From Marthasterias glacialis (Eukaryota > Echinodermata > Asteroidea > Forcipulatida > Asteriidae), in assembly GCA_911728455.2 (NCBI GenBank), contig OU452229.1, positions 22,185,347-22,249,346 of the forward strand: 64,000 nt of DNA, read 5' to 3'. The notes under the pieces are model-generated. The model saw only the letters and a program-made list of their open reading frames with translations. It was not told the DNA's origin and did not search any database. The position numbers and the translations under genes are program-made. Shown here piece after piece: positions 45,434 through 57,288 of the stretch; position 1 is the stretch's first letter; each line of letters begins with the position of its first letter.

Positions 45434-46311
45434 CATTTCGGTCACTTCGTTACCAAGTCACTTCGTACCATAGAGCTATATAATAGAACTAGAGGGTGCA
45501 TCCGCTGTGCCAAGCACGGAACTCCACTGACTCACCATGGGCGAAAAACCCGATGGGCAAATTGCATACGAATGTCCACTTAGAAAATGGCTGCTGTGTG
45601 AACGGATGAGTAGTAACCAGTGTGATCGAATGGTCCGCGCCATTTTCTCAATGGTCAAAAAATACTCCTTGTCGGGCCGTGTCGCATGGTTTGTACGCCC
45701 TCTAGTTCTTATATACAACTCTATGCTTCGTACCCGAGTCACTTCGTACCCAAAATTTCTCACCCAAGTCGCTTCGTACCCAAGTCAATTCGTACCCAAT
45801 TCACTTTGTACCAAGTCATTTAGTACCCAAGTCTCTTCGTACTCAGTTGTCTGTGTTTAACGTTGCCGCCGCCATCAAGGGTGCCTTTCCGGACAACAGA
45901 CCGTCCATCAATGGTTGTATTTGAGTTGCCGAATTCGGTTTCACCAAAAAAAAAGATTAAAACTGCATGGCATTCCTATCAACCAAATGCCCGTCAATCA
46001 TTCTGCCTGGGTTTAATAGTCACCCATCATGTTGTTTTGTCAACGCTTAAAGTTAAAATTATGAGACTTAAACAATATGTTTGCCCGATTTATTGCGCCA
46101 TGTTTCTTTTTGGACCACTCCAAAATGAAGCAGGGTGTTTACAAAGAATAGGATTCAACGAACGCAAATTGAAATTAAAATAAACATGACATTTTAACAA
46201 AGGTTGATCACAATTTTTTTATTCGTTGATAATTATATTATTATAGCTAAGTCGCTTGGGTACGAAATGACCTGGGTACGAAGTGACTTGGGTACGAAGT
46301 GACCGACATTC
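45434..46311. mobile_element. Foldback element with ACTTCGTACCCAAGTC repeat ends
   Basis: Left end ATTTCGGTCACTTCGTTACC; right end in reverse AATGTCGGTCACTTCGTACC. Tandem CACTTCGTACCCAAGT units occur on the left (45440-45470 and 45725-45845) and inverted on the right (46250-46305). Between them lies AT-rich sequence with a short GC-rich stretch at about 45860-45940. A second MITE is inserted in the left repeat tract. Confidence 0.7.
45471..45723. mobile_element. Nested MITE with TAGAG ends
   Basis: Left TAGAGCTATATAATAGAACT and, from the right, TAGAGTTGTATATAAGAACT; both continue AGAGGG. About 253 bp. It splits the CTTCGTACC tandem tract of the outer element, with CGTACCA on one side and TGCTTCGTACCC on the other. 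Confidence 0.75.
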
Positions 46312-49300
46312 GTGTTACGACATGTTTTCTTTACTTGTTTTTTAGACTTTGCTAGAGATAGTCGGCCTATGGATGGTGTCGAAATCGTTTTTTCCCCTTT
46401 TTCTCCTTTTTGTCTCTCTTTAAATCGTTCTATTTTATTTTTGGGCTAAAATGCCGTATCCGGCTGTCACTTTATATCCATGGAATTTAAGCAAAATTTG
46501 ATCCTTACCTATCTAGAAGGGTTTAAGAATATATCCAGCTAGGAACAGGCACTATGAACAATTACAAAGTGTCGAAATCATGAAAAATAAGTCAATTTTA
46601 CGTCTACATTGGGCTTGACAACGCAACTCGCGCGCTAAACGCCATTATAATTCGTTTGGGCGAATAATTACCGTTTTTGCTACCAATTCTTTGAGAGGAA
46701 TATTATAAAAGGGGAAAAAAGCCCAACATCCATTAAAAAGTCTAAAAAAATTCCTTAGAAAGTGGCAGCCTGATGGAAACTTTTCCAAAATAGTGAACAA
46801 ACATGCACACTTTTTTAGCATGTAAACACACATCGATCTTAATTTTGATTGTTACACAACCGAAGATAAAATTCGTAGTCTTTAATTCTATTTCTTTGAC
46901 ATTAGTTCAGACAGAAATTCCTTTGGGTGATTGTTACTGTTATAATCAGTAAGCGTTCAAACATATACTACTACTAATAATAAACATTTATGAATATCAT
47001 GTATTGACCTTTAAATTTTAAACGGCTTAATTTTCATAATTATAACTGTTATTTGTTGTATCTCATCATCGTGAAAAGTTCAGAGAAGCTGTCAAGAATT
47101 TTCAGTACGGATCGTAGCCGGGTACGTTCCGCCAGATGCCCGCGGCACGGAGTGTAACAACAGCGTGCTGTGATGTAGTGTGCATGACGTGGTGAAACAT
47201 GGCCCGTCTGGTAACAGTATATCTGACTTGAAAAGTGTACTTTACATGAATTGAACCATTATTGATATTATGTGTTTCAAAGTCTGATAGCAAAATTAAT
47301 GACTGAAATAAAAATATTATCTCAATTGAACTGTTTTAAATTTATTAAGGCTTACCGATACAATGAAAACTCAAGTCAACTAAAAAAAACTACATAATTG
47401 AATGCTGAGGTTATAGGCGGATTGCATGTGGTAAATCTGTAGCTCTTGAATTTGCAGTATGCACAATTTTGTGAAAAATAAAACAATTTTTTCCAAGAAT
47501 ACAAAAATTCCCTTTAAACCAAAGTTATTATGATCAACATTCTAAGTGATTGACGTTGTATTCAGCCAAAATAATATTATTGCATCTATGAATTTTACGG
47601 ACATAGTGCAAGATTGGGAATTTTTGAAACAAAGTGATTAGTTTCACTCTAAAATGGTATTGTTTATGAATGCTCGATGTGCATGAACGTGTAAAAAATC
47701 CCCGATAAAACATAAACTGTTCTTTTATTGTTTTTACTGAAAACTTGAAAAGTTATTATTTGCTTCCTAAAATAAATTATGTAAACTTTGCCTTTATTTT
47801 GCACCGTAGAACCGTCTGTTGCAACCTGTTTTTTTGTCAAGGTATGGGTAAGTTTAATTCGCTTTATTTTATTATTAATGTGTCTCCTCAAACTACAAAC
47901 AACTAATTACCATGGAGGCCTATGTCTTTTAAGCAGGCTCGACAAGAATCTTAATGTTGACATTTAGTCCTAAATTGTGTTTGGTTGAAGGCTAATGGAA
48001 AAACAAAATAATTGCATATTTTTTTCGTGGGACTGTGATAAGAGTCAATTGAGTTTTTTATTTTTATAGAATCGTTGTGAATAAAAATTTGAAGTTTAGT
48101 TTCAAAATGCATCGCTCGATATCGATTCAAGTTGAGGCTTTATTCATGATTAATTTGAAAGTGAGGCTGCCATCGCTCCCCGTAGCTAAACGCTGTATAC
48201 ATCTGTGAAGATTACTGATGTGATGTTAGTTAACATGAACGTTTTCATTCTTGACATCCCAAATTGAGTTATCAAAACAGTTAATAGATTGAAAGCGAGG
48301 CTACCCAATGTACTACCTATTGGAAATAATTTGCGCTTTACGCCCGCGCATTGGTTGCATGATCCTCGTGTGAATCATTTGTCGAATTCTGTTTGAGTTG
48401 TTTGACCCAATGATTATTCTAAGTTTTGTTCCAAAAATATCATAAACCAAATTGTAGTAAATTTACCAACTCGCTTGTAGGACTTTTAACTCTAGCGTGA
48501 ATGTGTTTCCTGGGCTGACCACACTAAGCTAACAAGATGAGATAAAGTTTGGTTAAACATTTGGCTATACTACAGAGAAAGGCCAAGCTTCTTAACGGCT
48601 ATACCATGGGGCAGACTTGTATGACATCCCTTCGTGACGCGTGTATTCAATCGACATGGACAGTAAAATCATGCTTTACACAAACAACACAACCAAACCC
48701 AAAGCAGTAAGCAGGGTATTTGAAGTAATTTTCAGGGGGAATTTTTTTATATTACTAAATTTCCCCTCATTTAAAAATATAGGATGAGTCTGTAACTTTT
48801 TTCAATGCAGTTGGAAGGAAGCAAAAGTTTACAAATATGTAAAATGGAATGAAAAAGAATTTAATGAGGTTTGTCTGTATTATGAAACGCTGAAATGGTG
48901 GTCATATTATTATTGTTTAATTCAATGGATAGGCGTGGGGTTTGGACTTGGGACAATACAGACGATTCGAACTCGGACTTTGACTGTCCCGGCTTCGTAC
49001 TTGACTTTAGGTTTGGGATGAAATACAAAATTGCCTCAGAGGTTTTCTTCAGCTTGATTATATTGACGTAGTCGTTCAGTGAATTTTAGAGTATAAATTG
49101 AATATTTTTTTTCTATCATTTCTAGTTATGTCAAATATTCAGTCAATCTGTGGTTCCATTTAGAATGGTATACGGTACAACATGAGCGATAATTTATACA
49201 TATTTAAAAAGTGGTAAAAGCTTTGAACATTCATAATAAGAAATTAATTCTTGAAATCAAAAACAATGTTTAAATACCAAACTTCCTTTGGAAGCGCATT

Positions 49301-50154
49301 GCTTTTTTTCAAAAGTTGATAAAAACGTAAAACTTTTCAGAGGCATTTTGCCTTTAAAAATGCTCAGTGTTAGACCGTACCTTTCAAAACAAGGGGTTAC
49401 CGTAATTATTTATAATGATCAGATTACAGCTATCTTGTGATTACATTCACAACAATGTGGCCATAACGAGGCTGGACGGAAAGCTATTGTCTTTCCTCAT
49501 TTGTTTATTTATTTATTTTTTAAACAAGTCTTCTTGTTTGATATTGTATAGCGGTGATTAAGATGCAAGATCTCTGTAGATCATATCTTCTCGCAGGTAA
49601 AAAAAAAACTGAGAGAAAGGGGAACGATAGTTTAAACTTTTAATATTTTCAGACCAATACATCTGACAAATATATACCTTAAATCCTGTTAATATTAATT
49701 TAAAAACCACATGGCATTTATAGTAGATAAACAGAGATCATCAGTCCTAATTCAGTGCTTATAAAAAGTATTACTGTAACACATGGTTCAATTTGAAATA
49801 CTGTCTTTGGATGTACAAAGGTGAAATTTTCCAGCCAAAACGAACAATTCGCAGCTTCATTTATAGGGTTTTTCTAATTTTGGGCAGTTGTTTATGACAT
49901 TTTGCACCGATAATTCTACCAGATTTTTCTGAAGAAAAAACAATTCTACTTGACACCAATTCTTATAGTGTGCCATTGTGTGGTGAGATGTGATACACTT
50001 CAAACTGCTGTGAAATCACAATGTTTGTGTTATAGCCGACCTATGTGGCCAGTAACTTCACCAAAGCATGAGAAGCTTTCTTCTTAGCACTTATAATGAG
50101 TGCATCAATACTGATCAAACACCACATGAGTGTGTTTCCTTTGCACATTGTTAG
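46312..50154. other. AT-rich region, no gene seen
   Basis: Mostly unique-looking AT-rich sequence. A block at 46443-46515 with GGCTAAAATGCCGTATCCGG and TCACTTTATATCCATGGAAT recurs at 63094-63150. A GC-richer patch near 47105-47215 and related GAGGCTRCC patches near 48170 and 48300 have no recognisable coding content. It could equally be intron of an unseen gene. Confidence 0.35.
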
Positions 50155-50440
50155 AATGGTAAGCGGCCGGACTTAGATTTTGGTGGTGATGGCCATCAGA
50201 GTAAAGAGTCCATACCGCGTGAGAGAGTTTCCTGCTTCTCGAAGGCACTAATCATTGGAACGGTAAGCGGCCGGACTTAGATTCTTGTGGTGATGGCCAT
50301 CAGAGTAAAGAGTCCATACCGCTTGAGAGAGTTACCTGCTTCTCAAAGGCACTAACCATTGGAATGTTGAGCGGCCGGACTTAGATTCTTGTGGCAATGG
50401 TCATCAGAGTAAATAGTCCAAAGGCCTGACTTATAAAAAT
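50155..50440. repeat. Tandem repeat, 104-bp unit, 2.7 copies
   Basis: AGCGGCCGGACTTAGATT begins each unit, at about 50162, 50266 and 50370, followed by GATGGCCATCAGAGTAAAGA and GAGAGAGTT-CCTGCTTCTC. High identity between units; the third is truncated and more diverged. Confidence 0.85.
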
Positions 50441-51489
50441 TAAGATATAAAATGTGCCTGTAACTCCAAAGACACGCGATCCTGACGGACAAATTCCATC
50501 TTTCGTAGAGAAATGAAGAAGCTTTCATTAGTGATTATTATAATGATCTTCAACATCGAGATTTTTTACCACCAAGATAATGGCACAGTATAAGATGGTT
50601 TCAGAGAAGGCTCATTGACTGTTTATAAATATAATTATTTCGTTCATTGATCTTGTTTCTGGTATTTGGCGGAACCATGTGTTAGTGTGTAAAAAATGCA
50701 TTTGTTCATTTTCACTAAATAAGCACTAAGTATTCTTAAAAAGACCGAATGGTACTGATGAATGCGGCATTTTTTGTTCGGATAAGAATATAAACTGAAC
50801 AAAAACAAATTTGAAAAATTTATAATATGGGAACTTTCTAATTTGGCTGAACTCTTATTGACAAAAGGTTATTCAACTGCCAAAACAAATTGAAGCAGAT
50901 AAATAAATGCCAAGAGAAAAAGAGTTCACTCGCAATATTTAAAGGAGAACAATTTCTTTCACTGTGAGGGAAACAAACTGAAACAAAAGTATTAGTTAAG
51001 TTATGACCCAACCCCGTAAAGTTTTAATATTAAGGGTTATGACTATTTCCGTCACATGCTTGTTCACTTGCAATTGTTTTTCTTGTAAAACATTACGGAG
51101 GAGTCTGTAGCGGTTTGTGTCGGTCAAACGGGGTTTGATACCCTCCTTTTGAACGTGATATCTCAGGTCCACCTACCCTGGATGGCCAATCAGTTTTATA
51201 AACTGATGAACTGTTACAAAATGCCGATGAACATTGAACTCTGGAGCTGAGTAGAAAAGGAGACGGTAAAAAACAAAAATCGACTGCATGCAATATACAA
51301 GCCGATTCTTCAACTTGATAAAGACTACATGTGGTCTTAGAACTAAAAACTAATACTCGTTGGTATCTTCAAAATCATGGACAGGCGCAACCACATCCCC
51401 ATCATGTGAACCAAATTCAAAGATCTATTGATGATTGTTTGACAATGGCGTCCTGGACAAATTGATTTATCCATCAAAAATGAGAAGAA

Positions 51490-52040
51490 CTGTGAACCAA
51501 GTGGACGGAGAAAAGCTGTTAGAATATTCATTCAAGCAAATGGAGGACAGCTACCATTGAACTTTGTGATTCAGTAATATCAACAATGGAGTCAAACTGA
51601 GAACACACAGCAGCAGGAGACATGAACTGCAACCACTCTATCAGAGTGTGAACCAAGTGGAAGGAGAGAAGCTATTAGAATATTCATTTAAACGAATGGT
51701 GGACAGCTATCCATTGAACTTTGTGATTCAGCAACATCAATAATGGAATGACACTGAGAACACACAACAGGAGACATGAACTGCAACCTATCAAACAGAT
51801 AAACCTACTGGAAGGAGATAAGCTATTCATTCAAACTAATTGTTGACGATGAACTTTGTGATTCAGCAACATCTCGATTTGGAGTCACATTGAGCCTTAG
51901 ACAGTGAACTGCAACATCTCAACCAGAGTGTGAACTAAGTGCAAGGAGTTAATCTAAATGATATTTATTCAAACTAAAGGTTGGACATGAGCTACTACTG
52001 AATGTTGTGATTCGATAACATCAAAGATGAGTCACACTGA
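51490..52040. repeat. Tandem repeat, about 130-156-bp unit, four copies
   Basis: Units begin GTGAACCAAGTGGAMGGAG at about 51491, 51647, 51801 and 51929. Shared blocks are TAGAATATTCATT, TTGAACTTTGTGATTCAGCA, ACACTGAGAACACACAACA and CATGAACTGCAACC. Units shorten and diverge to the right. Confidence 0.8.
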
Positions 52041-54061
52041 GATATACACAACCAATGATTTGTTAAGAGAGACGTCGAACGACCGCTACAATCTGCTTAC
52101 TCCGAATACAAAATAAATTGCATGTGACGGGAATAGTCGTATATAAAAAAATGTTTTTTTAATTCAGTTTTGAATAGCCACTTCAATTAAATATGTTTTC
52201 CGAGCCAATTTCGACAAAAAATCATTTAATTTAAAGGACGGAGCAATCATTTCGTTTGCAAATGAATGCTCCGTTGCATTAGCATTCAGCAGTCATAACT
52301 GAGTTCAATTTCAACAGTTTATCATTCAGTTTAAATGAGATCATTCAAATTCATTAAGTTGCAAAGATAAACAAATTTTTCAAAAGTCAACAGCGACAGC
52401 CTTGTCAACCATTCAATTTAATCAATATTGTAAATAGGTATATCACAGAAATTCAACTCTACAATGGTGATAGTCTTGAAAGAAAGAAATAGAACGACTA
52501 AAACAAAAAAATGAGAAGAATGTTCATGTGCGCACGAATACGAAATTGAATGCAGTTATAACAGTTAAACAGAAACCCTAGTTTTAATAAGTTAGGGAAA
52601 CATGCGTGAATGTGAATGCTTTATGAAATTGAATTAGCTTATACCGAAATTGACCTGGAAAACCTATAAAGGTCCTTACCGTAAGGGGAAGGTACCACCA
52701 TACTTTGGAAATAACATAATCATAGGTGGTAAACAAACAAATGGAACCTGAAGGTAGACTGAATAAGTTGGTATTAGAACTGATAGATTAACTTGTACAA
52801 GAAACGTGGATATCGGAATCTTTTTCAAACTCCATTCTAAGTTTTATCTATTCGAATAATTACGTCTGTATTAATGTTTATTTAAGCAAAAATGACGGTC
52901 AAAGCGCAACTCATTTATACATAAGAAAAAAATATAACTCAAGAGCATAATGGCCTTTTGTGCATGAGAAATCAAAGCCAGAATATCTGATTTTTAGGTG
53001 ATAATCTTGTTACTTGTGTGTCAGCCCTCAAGTGTTTAATTCCCTTTGAAACGAACTTCGTTCATGTAACAGATGCGTCTTTAATCCGTACTGTTGAAAG
53101 TGGTTCAAATCCTCGCGGACCCAAGCCGATTTGCAGGCTATAGATTATAAACACTTCTTCACCAACTACTGCATATTGACCCAATTCACCTGATTTTTCA
53201 TAGCCACAATAATTTTTTGCTGCGCCATTTTGAATGTTAGTTTCCCTGTGTGATACCGTGTAGTGATCAGCAGTTTAGGTGACGCGCGCACGTTTACGTA
53301 GTATCTTTACACATGCAATTTGACGCCAAAAAATGGCAGACCATGGGCAGACTGTAGCCGCATGCGACGTCAGTGTGCAGGGGGTCATACTCGCCTTAGC
53401 TAATAGTGGGAAATTATTGCCGCATTTTCGCTTCCCGTCCTGATACACAATATCGTGAGCAATTTTTCTGCAATGTTATTTGGAATACCCGAAACTTACA
53501 TTGTCCTTTTTGGACAACTGGTTACCTTTCATTTATTTACCATTGCCTCAACTGAATCGATCATTGAAATTATCTTATAGATTAACTGTGTTTTAAGGTT
53601 ATAATTACGTTATTGGTACATTTTGAAACTACTCGAATCGGTTAATGCAGGGTATACAGGATTTGAATATTATTAAAAATCGATTGGTATTTTGTCAATC
53701 GATTATGATATATCAACTGTCCCCCAGTGGGCTCCCCCCCAAACGATTCAAGATATGGAATGTCTGAAACGGTCAAAATAGTTTTAATGAAACCAATCTT
53801 ACTCGATGAAAACATTTATACTGTGAGTAAAAAAAAAAGTACTTTAAACAAGCTACACAATCTTAACTCAATGAAGAAACTGTTGTTGTGAGTAAAACAT
53901 GTACTTCGTTGGACCGCGACATTTGGTTTGAAACTCATTTACGTTGTTAATGAGTACAGCCACTATAGTTCACAAACATTTCGAGATCAAATCCTGTTTA
54001 CCCTGCCTTTTAAACACATCCGCTTAATGAAAATTAACGCTTTGTTATAGTTTAATTACAG
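52041..54061. other. AT-rich region, no gene seen
   Basis: No recognisable exon. A GC-richer segment at 53218-53398 is a diverged copy of the repeat at 32636-32790 (CGCCATTTTGAATG, CTGTGTGATACCG, AAAAAATGGCAGACC, GTAGCCGCATGCGAC, GGGGTCATACTCG). Confidence 0.4.
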
Positions 54062-54225
54062 TGAGCCTTTGATGCGGTCCACACCCGAAAGATAATTCGA
54101 GAACAAGAATGCAGTTATACAAGCCTGGACACTATCCGCTCGGAAGCATCCTCCACCGCAGCACTTCAGAAATAGCAGCAAATCTAAACAAAATGTTTAC
54201 CTTAAAATAATATTTGGAAAATAAA
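54062..54225 (+). CDS. Candidate 3'-terminal exon of an unseen plus-strand gene
   Basis: A good acceptor (TTTAATTACAG, ending 54061) precedes about 110 bases that are clearly richer in GC than the flanks, and a canonical AATAAA follows at 54220-54225. Two readings are possible. Splicing at 54061 in phase 2 gives a short ending EPLMRSTPER and stop. Splicing at GTGAG (54065) gives 35 residues starting FDAVHTRKIIREQE and ending TAALQK with the stop at 54173-54175. I recognise neither peptide and found no upstream exon, so this remains a suggestion. Confidence 0.25.
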
Positions 54226-55099
54226 ATTTTTATCCAAAAGAAGCTCGTTTTGTAATTCTTTTAGAAAATCCGACGTTTATTTTAAGTTGTATACATTATA
54301 AGCTCACTGTGCACAAAGGTCTATAGAGTTTATCTTTATAACACGAGATTTATCATTTTATTTGGTACAATGTCACATCATTATAATTGCTATTCACGAA
54401 ACTGTTCTGCAAAGAGATTATTTCACTCAAGACTGGAAGACTGATAACAATTTGGGTCCCGCTCTCCATCAGTGAGATGTGTGCATAAACGATGATAGTA
54501 TAAAAATGTCCGGTTGAGAATAATACCTGTTGGAATTTTAGGATTCCATGTTTGTGTGTATACCACTGTGAATGATATACTATACAGAGAAAAAACGACC
54601 TCCACAAAAATATTGAGTACTTTTAATGATGTGCCAGTGTACACAGGGTCTACATTTATGTTTATTTTTTTTCTATAACAATAATAATAATAAATCTTAA
54701 AATGTGCGTGATTTTTATTTTGTTTCAATGGGTTACTGCAGAGAGGACCTTTATCACACAGCAGTACTTTTTGACACAAACAAAAAACAAAAAACATTGT
54801 GGACAAACCAACTGAACGGGGTGTTTTGTTTTAAAATGCATAGATTTTGGCTGTGCACGATGACTGGAAAACGTAAAATGATGTTAACCCTTGCTTGCTA
54901 GTTTAAGAATGAAGTATAATACGAATAGAAAAATAAGTTAACTGAAATACAGCAGAACTGTGTGATAAAGGTCCATTAAAGTATTGATGAGGCATTTTTC
55001 TGGACTATTAGAATAGACATACCAAAACGGTTTTTATTTTGGACACTGTTTCATAAACATAAACACAGTATGGTAAACAGTGAGCCAACATGGGTTAAT

Positions 55100-55515
55100 T
55101 ATGGTGGCCCTGAAGGGACATCGCATATCGCAAACTTGGGCGCATACTTACGCGATGTCGTGAAATTTATCGCGAACATATGCGCACACATTATGCGATG
55201 TTTAAAAATTATCACGTGTGCGCATACGTATGCGATGTCGCAAAATTTACCGCGAATATGGAACCAGGATCCACTTGCGTGCTCCGTAGGTCACTAACAA
55301 GTTGCGCCCGCAAATATGACATCACCCCAAAGGTATGCGACAGAGGTATGCAATAAAATTCACGACATTGCAAATAAATACACGTACGTGCACTTATTTG
55401 CGATAAATTTTACGACAACGCATACGTCATCGCACATATTCTTGATAAATTTTGCAGCATCGCATACATGTGCGCACATATTCGCAAAATGCGATGTCCC
55501 TTCAGGGCCACCATA
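55100..55515. mobile_element. MITE of 416 bp with TATGGTGGCCCTGAAGGGAC ends
   Basis: Left TATGGTGGCCCTGAAGGGAC then ATCGCAT; the right end read in reverse is the same for about 29 bases. GTTAAT occurs just outside each end, a possible target duplication. The interior repeats GCGCATACGTATGCGATGTC, TCGCAAAATTTACCGCGAA and similar blocks in both orientations, making it CpG-rich. Confidence 0.8.
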
Positions 55516-55590
55516 GTTAATCCAATCTGGGAACGGAGTCCATTATCAGACTTTATACGCGTGTGTGCAGATGAATTTCTATGGGTTTTG

Positions 55591-55844
55591 GGTGGTGGAG
55601 GGTAGGGCTTGAAACTTGGAGGGGCTCGGTGGAGGGGAGGGCTTAAAACATGGAGGGGTACACAATGTACATTGAGGGGCTCGTTGAGGGGGTTGGTGTA
55701 GGGAAGGGTTTGAGTTGGAGGGGTTACTTGAGGGGCTTGGTGGAGGGGAGGGCTTAAAACTTGGAGGGGGTAACTTGAGGGGCTCGGTGGAGGGGAGGGC
55801 TTAAAACTTGGAGGGGGTAACTTGAGGGGCTTGGTGGAGGGGAG
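55591..55844 (+). repeat. G-rich minisatellite, about 47-bp unit
   Basis: Repeats of CTTGAGGGGCTCGGTGGAGG, GGAGGGCTTAAAACTTGGAG and GGGGTAA. Early copies are diverged; the last three are nearly identical. Each unit has four or more GGG/GGGG runs at short spacing, so the strand can form G-quadruplexes. Confidence 0.85.
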
Positions 55845-57127
55845 CAGTCACACTCATTTTTTGTGCACAGCCTGCCTCCGCTATAATGCTAGAAAGTGGC
55901 GTCTATTGTAGCGGATAATTAGGTATTTCAATTCATTCAATTAAATAATGATCTTTACTCACACATTCTTCGCAACCAAAGGTTGAACCGCTCATGGGTT
56001 ACAAAAACCAAAGCAAATATAAAAATCCAGATAATTTAAATAAGAGTACTACTTTTAAATAAGGTGCTACTTATTGAGCCGAATTAGCCACCTCCAAAAT
56101 CAAGTGTGCTCACAGTGATGGTCTTGAAGATAATGAAATACTAATTTTTCTTGTATGCAAAAAGAAGGGTACATTTACTCTGTGATATTCACTAGTTTTG
56201 TATAAGTACTGGAAAATGAGGTCTCAATTGTTGCGGCTTATATATGTCCACTTTGATACAATTAATAGTGGCAACATATATAGTACCGGTATCCGACCAA
56301 AAATGCGTTCATGGTGCTCTTATAGTATCTACACAACAAAGAAATATAAACCAGAGTGCAATTAAATAAAAATAAATACATAATGTAAGAAAGGGGGTCA
56401 GATGAGCAAAAGGCAAATAGGAAAACAGCATGGCCACCCTCAAGCCTCCGTCGAAAGCCTCATTTAAAAAGTATGTCTTCAACTGAGTCTTGAAAACAGA
56501 CTGTTGTTTGATTTCCTTTTTAGCAAATTGTTTCAAAATTTGGGCGCTCAGTGATTAAAAAAAAATAATGTGATTGAAAAAATGGCACTTATACATTCAA
56601 CAAATAAAAGATTCGTGCGAAATAGAAATAAAGAGAAAAAGAAAATTCACCGTCTTAAACTTCATGGATTCTAATGGATTCTAGTTTTCCTGAATAAGCG
56701 GCTACAATTCGGACCTCATTGTCCAGTACATACAACCTTGATATTGCATGAAAGATACAATTTTATAATGTTAAAAACCACATCACTGGGTTTGATTTTG
56801 GAGTTGGCTAAATCGGTTCACTAATTTAATACGGTACCCAATTACTCGCTAGAATAGACACCATCTTCTATTATTGCACGTAGTGGTATATGCGTGAAGT
56901 ACACAAAATGGAGTATGACTGCAGTCACCGTGAAGTAAATGTACTCTTCATGCTGCATAAAGATTAAATTTTATTCAATAATCTTAAAGCCCATAGTAAC
57001 AGAGGTGACTAAAAACTTATACCATGTACACTGGTGGATTGTTGTGCTTTTGTTACAAATAGGCCAAACGTGGTAAGGAATCGAAGTTTAAATGAACACC
57101 TTTCTGTTATGTCACATGGATTTGAGC
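55845..57127. other. No gene seen
   Basis: AT-rich sequence without recognised exons or repeats, apart from short low-complexity tracts. On the minus strand an AATAAA lies near 56970, downstream of the candidate exon at 57128-57288. Confidence 0.35.
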
Positions 57128-57288
57128 CTAGTTATTTGAAGGGGTAACGATTTTAATGCGGCACGCAGGACCAAAGGAATGCTGTTCCGGGGTTAATATT
57201 TGCGGGTTAACATAACCGTTGTGGGTGCTGTGGAGAGTACCTGTCTTTCGGGTGGGTGTGAACCGCCGGACAGAGGCCACCATTAATG
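57128..57288 (-). CDS. Candidate minus-strand terminal exon or chance frame
   Basis: On the minus strand an open frame with balanced composition ends in TAG at 57128-57130; it reads SVRRFTPTRKTGTLHSTHN and later HSFGPACRIKIVTPSNN. An AG acceptor (GACACGACAG) sits at about 57288. GC content is above the flanks. Against it: the upstream sequence merges into a GTGGCGTAACC/G-run repeat and lacks a polypyrimidine tract, and I recognise no family. Confidence 0.2.
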
